DNA of 64,000 nt from positions 496,001 to 560,000 of the forward strand of contig NZ_JQJJ01000008.1 in assembly GCF_000745475.1 (NCBI RefSeq), in the 5' to 3' direction. Position 1 is the first letter of the stretch. Every line of letters starts with the position of its first letter. The notes under the pieces are model-generated. The model was not told the origin of the DNA, searched no databases, and saw only the letters and a program-made list of their open reading frames with translations. Below, piece after piece: positions 24,512 through 34,099 of the stretch. The stretch comes from Allobosea sp. UNC402CLCol. Lineage in GTDB: Bacteria; Pseudomonadota; Alphaproteobacteria; Rhizobiales; Beijerinckiaceae. The translations under genes were made by a program, and so were the position numbers.

Positions 24512-26098
24512 TCACCCCTTGGTCAGGTAGCGGAAGTCCGGCTCGCGGCAGGGCTGGAACTGGTAGCCGCCAATCGCCTTCTGCAGCGCGACGTCATGGG
24601 TCGGCTGGTTGATCGGCACCATCGGCACCTCGTTTTCCACCAGCTTGACGAAGTCGATGACGTTGGCGTCGTAGGAGGCCTTGTCGGGCGCGAAGCGCGC
24701 GGCATCGACGAGCTTGTCCAGCGCCGGATTCTGGTAGGCGGCGATGTTGAAGATCGAGTTGTTGCCGTGCATCGTCCAGAACAGATAGTAATCGGGATAG
24801 TCGAGCCAGCCGGCGAAGCGGTTCAGCACCATCGGATTGGTCTTCTTGGCGATCTCGGTGCGGAAGTTCGCGCCCGGAACCTTGTTGATCTCGACAGTGA
24901 TCCCGATCGCGGCGAGCGCTTCCTTGATCAGCACCGCCATCGGCTCGGCAACGGTGGCGTTGCCGGCGTCGAAATACAGCGTCGTCGAGAACGGGCCGCC
25001 GGCCGCATCGACCAGGGCCTTCGCCTTGGCAACGTCGGAGGTGTAGGGGAAGGGCTGCGGCCAGGCGACCTTGGGATCAGTCCCGCCCGCCATCGAGACG
25101 CCACGGCCGAACAGCGAGGCCTGGAGGATCTTCTCATAGGGCATCACCCAGGCTACGGCCTGGCGCAGGCGCACGTCCTTGAACGGGCCGACCTGCGTGT
25201 TGAGATAGCAACCCCAGACGCCGTTGGGGATCGGAACGCCGACGACATTGACCTTGCCGGCATCGAGCAGGTCCTTGAAGTCCTTCGGCGGCAAACCGTA
25301 CGAGACATCCGCGTCGCCGCGCTCCATCAGGGCCCGGCGGGTCGAGGGCGAGGCGATGTCGCGCGCGATGATGCGGCGCAGCTGCGGCAGCTTTCCGCAT
25401 TTCCAGTCGTCATTGCGGACGTAGATGGTCTCCACACCGGGCTTCCAGCTCTCGACCTTGTAGGCGCCGGAGCCGGCGATGTTGTTCTTCAGCCATTCCT
25501 TGGCATGGGGGTCGCCACCGCCATTCTTGATGGCGAGCTCGGAGTCGAAGACGAAGGGGATCGTGACCGCGAGGTTGGGCAGCGTCATCTTGTCCTTGCG
25601 GATGAAATCGACGCGAAACGTCTTCTCATCGACGACGACGAACTGCTCGGGTTTTTCCAGCGAGCCGGCATTCATCTGCGTCGTGGCGAAGCCGCCGATC
25701 GTGCAGGCGCGGTCGAGCGACCATTTGACGTCGGTCGCCGTGACCTTGCGGCCGGAATGGAAGGTGGCGTCGCGCAGCTTGAAGGTGCAGCTCATGCCGT
25801 CGGAGGCAACCTGCCAGCTCTCGGCCAATTCGCCTTCGAGCTCGCCCATCGAGATGGTGTTCCCGCCGCCGCCGGGGATCGGCACCGGCTTGAAGCGCAG
25901 CAGGCGGTCATAGCAATTCAACGCGACGCCATTGACGGGCTGCGAGGAGCCGATGCCCTGCATGTCGAGGCTGTTCGGCCCGTACTCCTGAACCAGCAGC
26001 AGGGTTTCGGCCCGGCCGACGGCCTGGGCTTGCGCCTGGCTTCGCGCCACGAATGGCGCCGCGAGACCTGCAGCGATAGCGGTGCGGCGTGTGATCAT
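24512..26098 (-). CDS. ABC transporter substrate-binding protein, family 5
   Basis: A periplasmic binding protein of about 528 residues of the peptide/nickel class. The signal peptide carries TRRTAIAAGLAAPFVARS with a twin arginine. The mature part has FKLRDATFHSGRKVTATDVK, the hallmark of family 5 lipoproteins and binding proteins, and the late FAGWLDYPDYYLFWTMHGN. An in-frame GTG directly precedes the chosen ATG. It is the first gene of the importer operon; its leader of about 250 bases contains the GntR-type site. Confidence 0.9.
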   Translation of the reverse strand: MITRRTAIAAGLAAPFVARSQAQAQAVGRAETLLLVQEYGPNSLDMQGIGSSQPVNGVALNCYDRLLRFKPVPIPGGGGNTISMGELEGELAESWQVASDGMSCTFKLRDATFHSGRKVTATDVKWSLDRACTIGGFATTQMNAGSLEKPEQFVVVDEKTFRVDFIRKDKMTLPNLAVTIPFVFDSELAIKNGGGDPHAKEWLKNNIAGSGAYKVESWKPGVETIYVRNDDWKCGKLPQLRRIIARDIASPSTRRALMERGDADVSYGLPPKDFKDLLDAGKVNVVGVPIPNGVWGCYLNTQVGPFKDVRLRQAVAWVMPYEKILQASLFGRGVSMAGGTDPKVAWPQPFPYTSDVAKAKALVDAAGGPFSTTLYFDAGNATVAEPMAVLIKEALAAIGITVEINKVPGANFRTEIAKKTNPMVLNRFAGWLDYPDYYLFWTMHGNNSIFNIAAYQNPALDKLVDAARFAPDKASYDANVIDFVKLVENEVPMVPINQPTHDVALQKAIGGYQFQPCREPDFRYLTKG

Positions 26099-26345
26099 CA
26101 CTCGGAAACCCCTGGTTTTGCCAATCGGATGTCGTGACGCGCCGGATCTTCGGAGGCGGGCCCGCAGACGGCGCTTTCGGCTGTCGCGAGAGCGCAGCCG
26201 CGGCGCATGGCGGCTCTGACGGGGCTCGGGCGTGAAGACGGTTCAGCGGCGGCGCACATGGCGCTGCCGAAGCACGTAGCGTGCCAGCAGATAGTGAATT
26301 GAAATCCCTTGGGAAAAACGCGCTTTGGCGAGCGCTTCATCCCAC

Positions 26346-26357
26346 ATTGTATGCAAT
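26346..26357. promoter_or_regulatory. Palindromic operator upstream of the biuret-type ABC importer
   Basis: The palindrome ATTGTATGCAAT (core TTGTATGCAA) differs in one base from TTGCATGCAA in the biuH-atzF gap. Its position after the preceding operon's terminator and before the importer gene suggests a GntR-controlled promoter. It is shared with 17632-17641, which ties the importer to the catabolic genes. Confidence 0.5.
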
Positions 26358-26361
26358 GAAC

Positions 26362-26384
26362 AAAAAATGCCTATGGAATAGGCA
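26362..26384 (-). terminator. Rho-independent terminator of the LacI-linked operon
   Basis: On the minus strand, the stem TGCCTAT-tcc-ATAGGCA is followed at once by a run of six T residues (26362-26367 read as A on the plus strand). It starts 14 bases after the stop codon of the ATPase gene at 26399. The short perfect stem plus T tract is a classical intrinsic terminator. It separates the aminotransferase-to-ATPase operon from the biuret importer. Confidence 0.85.
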
Positions 26385-26398
26385 ATCTTACGATCGGC

Positions 26399-27181
26399 TC
26401 AAGCGGCATGGGCCATAAGGTCGCCAGCGATCAGATTCCAGACCTGTCGCTTGAGCGCGGCATAAGCGGGGAGCGACTGAGCCTCGATGTGGCGCGGGCG
26501 CGGCAGGTCGTTGTCGATTACCGCGGCGATGCGGCCGGGACGCGGCGACATCACGACAATGCGGTCGGCCATCACCAGGGCCTCGTCGATGTTGTGCGTC
26601 ACGAAGACAATGGTCTTGCCGCTCTGGGCCTGGATGCGCATCAGCTCACCCTGCAGCACCTCGCGGGTCATCGCGTCCAGCGCCGCGAAGGGTTCGTCCA
26701 TCAGCATCACCTCCGGGTTGGCGGCGAGACAGCGCGCCAGCGTGACGCGCTGCTGCATGCCGCCGGAGAGCTCGACGGGATAATGCCCGGCGAAGCCCGA
26801 CAGCCCGACCATGGCCAGGAACCGTTCGGCGATGTCGCGCCGCTCGCCCCGGCCGATGCCCTTCATCTTGGGGCCGAAGGCGACGTTCTCCCGCACCGTC
26901 TTCCAGGGAAAGAGCGCATAGGACTGGAAGACCATGCCGCAGCGCGGGTCGATGCCGGTGATCGCCTCGTCGCGCAGGCGGATCTCGCCGCCGCTCGGCG
27001 CGACGAAGCCCGCGAACATATTAAGCAGGGTCGACTTGCCGCAGCCGGACGCGCCGAGCAAGCAGAGGAATTCGCCCTCGCGGACCTCGAGCGAGATGGC
27101 ATCGAGCGCCAGCACGCCGCCGCCGCCCTGGTGGCCGGCGAAGCGCTTCGAGACGCCGCGTGCGGACAGGATCGTGTTCAT
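26399..27181 (-). CDS. ABC transporter ATPase, nitrate/sulfonate/taurine class
   Basis: A 260-residue ATPase. Walker A is GASGCGKSTLLN, Q-loop VFQSYALFPW, signature LSGGMQQRVTLARCLA, Walker B VMLMDEPFAALD, and the switch His is in FVTHNIDEA. The sequence belongs to the SsuB/TauB class, which works with one permease dimer and an NMT1-type binding protein, as found just upstream. It closes the seven-gene minus-strand operon that begins with the aminotransferase. Confidence 0.9.
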   Translation of the reverse strand: MNTILSARGVSKRFAGHQGGGGVLALDAISLEVREGEFLCLLGASGCGKSTLLNMFAGFVAPSGGEIRLRDEAITGIDPRCGMVFQSYALFPWKTVRENVAFGPKMKGIGRGERRDIAERFLAMVGLSGFAGHYPVELSGGMQQRVTLARCLAANPEVMLMDEPFAALDAMTREVLQGELMRIQAQSGKTIVFVTHNIDEALVMADRIVVMSPRPGRIAAVIDNDLPRPRHIEAQSLPAYAALKRQVWNLIAGDLMAHAA

Positions 27182-27209
27182 CTCTGGTCTCCCTTCCGTA
27201 TCTCTCGCT

Positions 27210-28055
27210 TCAGTTCGGCCGCCGGTGGCGTTCCCAGGGCAGAAGCCAGGCCTCCAGCCGGTTGGCCAGGAGATCGGCGATCAGGACGGTCGCGGAGATG
27301 CAGACCATGCCGACCAGGACGAGCGGCATGTTGCCCCAGTCCTTGGCCGACCAGATCAGCGCGCCGAGCCCGGTCTGGGCCGCGACCATCTCGGCCGAGA
27401 GCACGCAGGACCAGGCGATGGCGAGGCTGACCTTCAGTCCGGCCAGGATGCCGGGCAGCGAGCCCGGCAGTACGACCTCGCGCATCACGGCGAGATTGCC
27501 GGCGCCGAGATTGCGTGCGGCCTTCACCAGCAGCGGATCGACCCGCTTGGTGCTCTCGACCGTGTAGAGCAGGATGTAGATCCAGGAGCCCATGAACACG
27601 ATCGCGATCTTCTGGCCCTCGCCGATGCCGAGCCAGAGCATCGTCAGCGGAATCCAGGTGATCGAGGGCAGAGGACGGAGCAGCGAGATCAGCGGGTCGA
27701 TCACGGCCTTGGCCGGCCACCAGGCGCCCATCAGGATGCCAAGCGGCACGGCGACAAGCGTTGCCAGCCCGAAGCCGATGAAGACGCGCCGGGACGACGC
27801 GGCGATCGACATCCAGAGATCGGCCGTGCCGGCGATGCTCTGCGCCTCGGCCGCCACCATCGAGGGCGAAGGGAAGAACAGGGGCGAGACGAAGCCGGAC
27901 TCGGTCGCCAGCGCCCAAAGCCCGTAGAGCGAGAAGATGCCAAGCAGGTTGAGCAGCAGGACCGGCCGGCCGAGGCGCGGCCAGCGCCATTTCGGGCGTT
28001 CGCCGGGGCTGGCGGCGGCGGGCAAGACGAGATCGCTGGTGGCTGGCGTCGACAT
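27210..28055 (-). CDS. ABC transporter permease, SsuC/TauC class
   Basis: A 281-residue permease with six predicted helices and the coupling motif VDPLLVKAARNLGAGNLAVM, followed by REVVLPGSLPGILAGLKV. The ATG at 28055 (MSTPATSDLV) has GAGGAG upstream and fits the family length. Longer readings into the binding-protein gene are spurious. It forms the transmembrane channel of the importer with the ATPase at 26399 and the binding protein at 28079. Confidence 0.9.
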   Translation of the reverse strand: MSTPATSDLVLPAAASPGERPKWRWPRLGRPVLLLNLLGIFSLYGLWALATESGFVSPLFFPSPSMVAAEAQSIAGTADLWMSIAASSRRVFIGFGLATLVAVPLGILMGAWWPAKAVIDPLISLLRPLPSITWIPLTMLWLGIGEGQKIAIVFMGSWIYILLYTVESTKRVDPLLVKAARNLGAGNLAVMREVVLPGSLPGILAGLKVSLAIAWSCVLSAEMVAAQTGLGALIWSAKDWGNMPLVLVGMVCISATVLIADLLANRLEAWLLPWERHRRPN

Positions 28056-28078
28056 CGGCACGGCTCCTCGCTTTTGGA

Positions 28079-29083
28079 TCAAGGCTTCGGCACGAAGCTG
28101 GTGTTCTCCCAGGCCTTCACATCCGGCTTCATCGGAATCTTGCCGTTCTCCGCAAGCCAGCCCGCGAGATGGTCCATCTGCGCGCCATGCCTGCGCATGT
28201 GCTCGGGCCAGTCCTTGGTGCCGTAATAGGTAAAGCCCCTGATGCCGGCGAGGACGGTCTCCGGCGGCTGGCGGAAGTAATGGGCGACCGTCTTCGCCGT
28301 CTCTTCCGGGTTGGCGTTGACGAAGTCGGCCGCCTTCATCACGGCGGCGGCGAGCTTGCCGGCCGAGGCCGGATCCTCCTGCACCAGCTTGCGCGAAATG
28401 ATCATGATGTCGGGCGCCGACATCGTGCCGAAGCGCTGGAACATGTCGGTATCCCTGTCGGTGCCGAGCAACACTCCGTCCGGCACCGCCTTCTTCAGCC
28501 CGTCGAGGATCGGCTGCCATATGCAGGCGGCATCGACATCGCCACGCGAGAGCGCGAGCTGCATCTCGTTGGGTGGCAGGTTGACGTAGGAGATGTCGGA
28601 AGATTTCAGCCCGGCCTTGGCGAGCAGCCCCGCCATGGTGATCTCGGCCGAGGTGTTGGCTGCGACCTTCCTGCCCTTCAGATCGGCGAAGCTCTTGAAG
28701 CCCGAGCGCGCCCAGCAGCCTTCGCTGCCGGGCGAATCGTCGATATTGGCGAAGTAGTAGAAGGAGGTGTTGCCGCGCGCCATTTCGCTCAGCACCGTGG
28801 TGCGGCCAAGATTGCTGAAAGCAACGGAGCCGGCGGTGAGCGCGCGCACCCGGTCGCTCGAATTCAGCACCACCTGCAGGCTGACATCGAGTCCGGCCTC
28901 GGTGAAATAGCCCTTGTCGACGGCGAGCAGCACGGGGACCATGCCGAGCCAGGTCACCGAGCCCGCGAAGTCGAGCTTGGGCCGTTTGGCCTCCTGGGCG
29001 ATGCCGGCGGCAGGGACGGCGACGAGGCCCAGGCCGAAAGCGGCCGTGAACGCTGCCTTGGCGAGGAAACGCAGTCTGGTCAT
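28079..29083 (-). CDS. ABC transporter substrate-binding protein, NMT1/SsuA-like
   Basis: A 334-residue periplasmic binding protein with a Sec-type signal peptide (AFTAAFGLGLVAVPAAGIAQ). The body shows the SsuA/NMT1 layout: LGMVPVLLAVDKGYFTEAGL near the N-terminus, FADLKGRKVAANTSAEITMA for the interdomain strand, and DVDAACIWQPILDG. Ligands of this class include sulfonates, nitrate, and thiamine precursors. The enzymes upstream (aminotransferase, FAD oxidase, hydroxyacid dehydrogenase) suggest an organic nitrogen compound; that is inference. Confidence 0.88.
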   Translation of the reverse strand: MTRLRFLAKAAFTAAFGLGLVAVPAAGIAQEAKRPKLDFAGSVTWLGMVPVLLAVDKGYFTEAGLDVSLQVVLNSSDRVRALTAGSVAFSNLGRTTVLSEMARGNTSFYYFANIDDSPGSEGCWARSGFKSFADLKGRKVAANTSAEITMAGLLAKAGLKSSDISYVNLPPNEMQLALSRGDVDAACIWQPILDGLKKAVPDGVLLGTDRDTDMFQRFGTMSAPDIMIISRKLVQEDPASAGKLAAAVMKAADFVNANPEETAKTVAHYFRQPPETVLAGIRGFTYYGTKDWPEHMRRHGAQMDHLAGWLAENGKIPMKPDVKAWENTSFVPKP

Positions 29084-29116
29084 GGTCGCTCTCCTGTCGT
29101 GTGTGCGGGGTGGAGT

Positions 29117-30046
29117 TCAGTAGCCGGCGACGGTGTCGACCTCGTTCAGAAGCTCGGCCCCGGCGCGGAAGCGGCGGACGTTCTCGGCAAAGGTGTCGAC
29201 GATGGTTGCCAGGCTCGCGGTCGATGAGCAGTGCGGGGTGACGTAGAGGTTCGGCGTCTCCCAGAGCGGGCTGTCCTTCGGGAGCGGTTCGACGGGAAAG
29301 GCGTCGATCGTGGCGGCGCGCAGCGTTCCGTCGTTCAGCGCGGCGAGGAGATCGGCCTCGACGAGATGGCCGCCGCGTCCCGCCGAGATCACGACGCCGC
29401 CCGGCGGCATCTGCGCAAAGGTCCCGGCACTCAGGATGCCGCGCGTCGTCTGCGTCAGCGGCAGCAGGTTGATCAGGATTTCCGTCCGCGCGAGAAACGC
29501 GCCGAAGCCCTCCGCGCCGGCGAAGCAGGTGACGCCCGGCACTTCGTGGAGCGAGCGCGACCAGGCGGCGGTGTCGTAGCCGACGCCGGCCAGGCGCTCC
29601 GCCGCCAGCCGGCCCATCTGGCCGAGCCCCATCACGCCGACGCGGAGCTCATGGGCCGAGCGCATGATCTTGTAGGCCCAGTCATGGCGCGACTGGGCGG
29701 AGAGGAAATGCGCGACGTCGCGATGATGGAAGAAGGTCCAGGTCAGGACGTAGTCGGCCATGCGCGCGGCGAAATCCTGGTCGACGATCCGCACCATCGC
29801 GATCCCTTTCGGGAAGTCGGGATCGAGGAGGTAGTGGTCGATCCCGGCGCCGGTCGCCGACATCAGCTTGAGATTGCGGAACGGCTTGAGGAAGCCATGC
29901 GGCATGCGGAAGATGAAGCAGATGTCGATCTCGTCGGGGTCGCCGGCATCGGGCCATTCGCGGATGTCCTCGCCCGGCAGCGCGGCGCGGACGCCCTCGA
30001 TCAGGTCGCGCCCATAGGCGTTATGGAGCCAGGTGAGAATAGCCAT
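29117..30046 (-). CDS. ghrA: 2-hydroxyacid dehydrogenase, GhrA-like
   Basis: A 309-residue NAD(P)-dependent reductase of the glyoxylate/hydroxypyruvate type. The nucleotide-binding motif is VGVMGLGQMGRLAAERL, the substrate arginine is in SAGRGGHLVEADL, the acid in DAFPVEPLPKDSPLWE, and the catalytic His in VTPHCSSTAS. Its start overlaps the stop of the FAD oxidoreductase by one base. It could reduce the 2-oxo acid made by the upstream aminotransferase or oxidase. Confidence 0.88.
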   Translation of the reverse strand: MAILTWLHNAYGRDLIEGVRAALPGEDIREWPDAGDPDEIDICFIFRMPHGFLKPFRNLKLMSATGAGIDHYLLDPDFPKGIAMVRIVDQDFAARMADYVLTWTFFHHRDVAHFLSAQSRHDWAYKIMRSAHELRVGVMGLGQMGRLAAERLAGVGYDTAAWSRSLHEVPGVTCFAGAEGFGAFLARTEILINLLPLTQTTRGILSAGTFAQMPPGGVVISAGRGGHLVEADLLAALNDGTLRAATIDAFPVEPLPKDSPLWETPNLYVTPHCSSTASLATIVDTFAENVRRFRAGAELLNEVDTVAGY

Positions 30047-31395
30047 CAGGGTCGCGGTCCGTTGCTGGTTGGAAGCCGTGGGGCGTCGGCCTGGCGCGCC
30101 TGCCAGGCGTCGATGTGGCGGATCGAGGCCGCGGCTGCAGCGACCGCGAGGCTGGAACCCGGCAGCCAGCGCGGCGGCCGGCCGGCCATGCCCGGAAAGG
30201 ATGTCTCATCGGCTCGGCTGCCCAAGGCACGTCGCGCCAGGGCCTGGCCGAGCGCGGTGCCGAGCCCGAGGCCACGCCCGCTGAGGCCGTAGCCGACGAG
30301 GAGGCCGGGGCGCGGCTCGACGAGGCGCGGATACTGGTCGGGCGCGAGATCGACCCAGCCGGACCAACTCTCCGCGAAGGCGGTGACGTCGAGATGGGGA
30401 AACAGCGCGCGAAGCCGCGCGAGACCGCCCCCCAGATCGCCGGCTCGTCCACCGCCCACAGGCCCCGACAGCGTGACGACGAGGCGGCCGTCGCCGGTGC
30501 GCCTGACGCCGGAAGGGAGCCGGCGCGTATCGGTGAGCGCGCGCTGGCGCGGGAGGATACCCGCGAGCGCATCGGCCGAGAGCGGTGCGGTCGCCGCCTC
30601 ATGAACGCAGAAGGGCAGGATGCGACGGCGCAGCTCCGGCAGGATGCCGCCGATCGCGACACCGGCCGCGACGATCAGCGTGTCGCAGGCGATGCGTCCT
30701 TCAGTCGTCTCGACCCTCCAGCCGCCGGGGCGGCTCGACATGCCGACGACGCGGCTGCGCTCGTGCAGCGTCGCCCCGGCAGCCGAACCGGCGCGCGCAA
30801 GCCCCCGCGCATAGGCGAGCGGATTGAGCGAGAGGCCGCGCGGCTCGACCAGGGCTGCACGGTAGCTGCCGCCTCCGATCGCGGCGCGGGTCTGTTCCAT
30901 GTCGAGCAGGGGAAGCGCGACCCCGCGAGCCGCCCAGACACCCCGCCGCTCGCGCAACACGACGGAGCCGCCGGCGGAATGGGCGGCGAAGATCAGGCCG
31001 CTCGCATCGAGATCGCAGGCAATGGCGTGGCGGGAGACGAGTTCCGCGACGAGGGCGGGCGTCCCGGCTGCCGTCGCGATCAACCTCTCGCCGGCTTCGG
31101 TTCCAAGATCCGACACGGTCCTCGCGGGCTCCGTGCGCAGATAGGGCACGACCTGTCCGAAGGCACGGCCGCTGCCGCCCGCGCCGACCCGCTCGGCCTC
31201 CAGAAGGCGCACGCGCGCGCCGGCTTCGGCGAGATGGAACGCCGCGCTCGCACCGGTGATGCCGGCGCCGATGACGACGACATCGGCTCGCGCTTCGCCA
31301 CGCAGCGGATCGCCGGCAAATGCCGGCTCGCCGCAACCCGCATAGGCGAGCGGCAGCGAAGTCGCGAGGAGGTCGTGACGCCGCGCCATGATCAT
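30046..31395 (-). CDS. FAD-dependent oxidoreductase (DAO family)
   Basis: A 449-residue flavoenzyme of the D-amino-acid/glycine oxidase fold. The dinucleotide motif is VVVIGAGITGASAAFHLAEA at about residue 38, followed by GSGRAFGQVVPYLRTEPAR and the C-terminal flavin-closing segment LLVGYGLSGRGLGLGTALG. The proposed ATG at 31395 overlaps the MFS stop (ATGA); a second ATG two codons later has the better spacing from GGAG. The family oxidises secondary or primary amines to imines. The substrate is unknown. Confidence 0.85.
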   Translation of the reverse strand: MIMARRHDLLATSLPLAYAGCGEPAFAGDPLRGEARADVVVIGAGITGASAAFHLAEAGARVRLLEAERVGAGGSGRAFGQVVPYLRTEPARTVSDLGTEAGERLIATAAGTPALVAELVSRHAIACDLDASGLIFAAHSAGGSVVLRERRGVWAARGVALPLLDMEQTRAAIGGGSYRAALVEPRGLSLNPLAYARGLARAGSAAGATLHERSRVVGMSSRPGGWRVETTEGRIACDTLIVAAGVAIGGILPELRRRILPFCVHEAATAPLSADALAGILPRQRALTDTRRLPSGVRRTGDGRLVVTLSGPVGGGRAGDLGGGLARLRALFPHLDVTAFAESWSGWVDLAPDQYPRLVEPRPGLLVGYGLSGRGLGLGTALGQALARRALGSRADETSFPGMAGRPPRWLPGSSLAVAAAAASIRHIDAWQARQADAPRLPTSNGPRP

Positions 31396-32651
31396 GTCTC
31401 CGTCACGGGCGGCAGGCCGCGCCGGCGGAGCACGGTCTCGAGCCGCATCAGCAGCAGCGGGGCGGTCCAGGACGCGGCGATGGCAAGCCAGGCGACGCGG
31501 TCCATGCCCGCGAGCCGGCCATCGGGCCTGATGCTGAGCAGCAGCGGCGCCGTGCCGGCGCCCACAGCCTGGGCGAGATTTGTGACGGCGGCCGCGAGCG
31601 ACTGGAAGGCGGCACGCTCCGCGGGAAGCGGCACGCGGGTGGCCGAGCCCTGGCTGACCGTGCTGCGCACGAGCTGCATCACCAGAACCATGGCCAACAC
31701 CGGCAGGGCCGGCAGCAGCGGCGCCGCGCCAAGGAAGGCTGAGCCGAGCACGAGCGTCGTCGCGAGCGCAGCCGCGACCGCGACCGGCAATGCGCCGAAA
31801 CGGTCGCTCGTGCGGCCGGCCAGAGGCACGACGGCCAGGGTCAGCGCCCCACCCAGCAGATAGACGGCTGAAAGGCCGGTAGCGCCGAGCCCGGTATTGC
31901 CCAGCACGAAGACCGGCAGGTTGGGCGAGACCAGCAGGGCCGAGAAGGACGAAGCGGCGATCAGCAGGAAGGCGATCAGGCTCGGCTCGCCAGCGATCAG
32001 CCGCAGGACGCCGCGCCAGGCCAGGCCGGACGGTCGCGCCTTGGCTGCGGCGAGATGCTCGCGCCGGGGGCCGATCGCGATCGCGGTCACGGCCGAGATC
32101 GCGCCCCCACCGATCGCCAGGGCCAGCAGTGCCCAGCGCCAGCCGCCGGGAAGGGCCGCGAGCAGCGTCCCCACCGGAAGGCCGAGCACGAGCGCCAGCC
32201 CATAGGTACCGACGAGGCGGCTCATCGCGAGGCCGCGTCGCTGCAGCGGGACGACGTCGCTGGCGATCGCGACCAGCAGGCCCCAGAGCGGCCCGGCTGC
32301 GAAGCCCGCCACGGCGCGCGTCGCCATCAGCGCCGCCATGCCGGGGGCGGCGGCGCTCGCGACTGTTGCGAGCGTGAACACGACGGCGCAAGCCGCCAGG
32401 GCCTCGCGGCGATCGAAGCGATCGAGCACGAAGGACGCGACGAGGCCGCCCAGGGCCGCCGACAGCGAATAGACCGCGCCGAGATAGCCGAGCGCATCGG
32501 CCCTGCCGCCGATCTCCGCCACCAGGAAGGGGCCGAGCGGGAACATCACGGTCGCGTTCAGCGCCACGACGAAGGCAACTGCCGCGAGAAGCGCGACGAG
32601 GCTGCGTTCCGACAATTGGCATGGCGAAGCTGGCACGGGCTCGTTTCCCAA
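31392..32651 (-). CDS. MFS transporter of the LacI-linked operon
   Basis: A 419-residue transporter with about 12 helices. The first is ALLAAVAFVVALNATVMFPL; the loop after helix 2 has ASFVLDRFDRREAL, an MFS signature. The predicted start is TTG at 32651, 18 bases after the aminotransferase stop; a GTG at 32636 is possible. It is coupled to the FAD oxidoreductase by an ATGA overlap. It may export a pathway intermediate or import a second substrate. Confidence 0.82.
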   Translation of the reverse strand: MGNEPVPASPCQLSERSLVALLAAVAFVVALNATVMFPLGPFLVAEIGGRADALGYLGAVYSLSAALGGLVASFVLDRFDRREALAACAVVFTLATVASAAAPGMAALMATRAVAGFAAGPLWGLLVAIASDVVPLQRRGLAMSRLVGTYGLALVLGLPVGTLLAALPGGWRWALLALAIGGGAISAVTAIAIGPRREHLAAAKARPSGLAWRGVLRLIAGEPSLIAFLLIAASSFSALLVSPNLPVFVLGNTGLGATGLSAVYLLGGALTLAVVPLAGRTSDRFGALPVAVAAALATTLVLGSAFLGAAPLLPALPVLAMVLVMQLVRSTVSQGSATRVPLPAERAAFQSLAAAVTNLAQAVGAGTAPLLLSIRPDGRLAGMDRVAWLAIAASWTAPLLLMRLETVLRRRGLPPVTET

Positions 32652-32669
32652 GGGCTCGTCTGGTCGGGC

Positions 32670-33947
<1,278 letters not shown>

Positions 33948-34099
33948 TCAGAGTCAATGAACCGGTTCCAAATCCGCTGCGCAAATGTCTTGCAATCGCT
34001 GCCTCAACAGGCAGCCTGACGCGCGGGATTAAGGCAGAGGGACGCTTGGGCCGGACTCCGCGCCCGTGTCAGGATGGCGGCGAGAGACGGGGCGAGGCG

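Larger units (their letters stand above)
26099..26398. other. Leader region between the two ABC operons
   Basis: This 300-base gap separates the ATPase gene of the LacI-linked operon from the binding-protein gene of the biuret importer, both on the minus strand. It holds the terminator of the upstream operon (26362-26384) and the palindrome ATTGTATGCAAT (26346-26357). The long untranslated leader of the importer lies between 26098 and about 26345. A minus-strand 80-codon ORF within it has no recognisable domain and is not counted as a gene. Confidence 0.55.

Noticed and set aside
26098-26340. 80-codon minus-strand ORF in front of the importer
   Set aside because: It overlaps the leader and start of the binding-protein gene, with no good ribosome site and no conserved motif.
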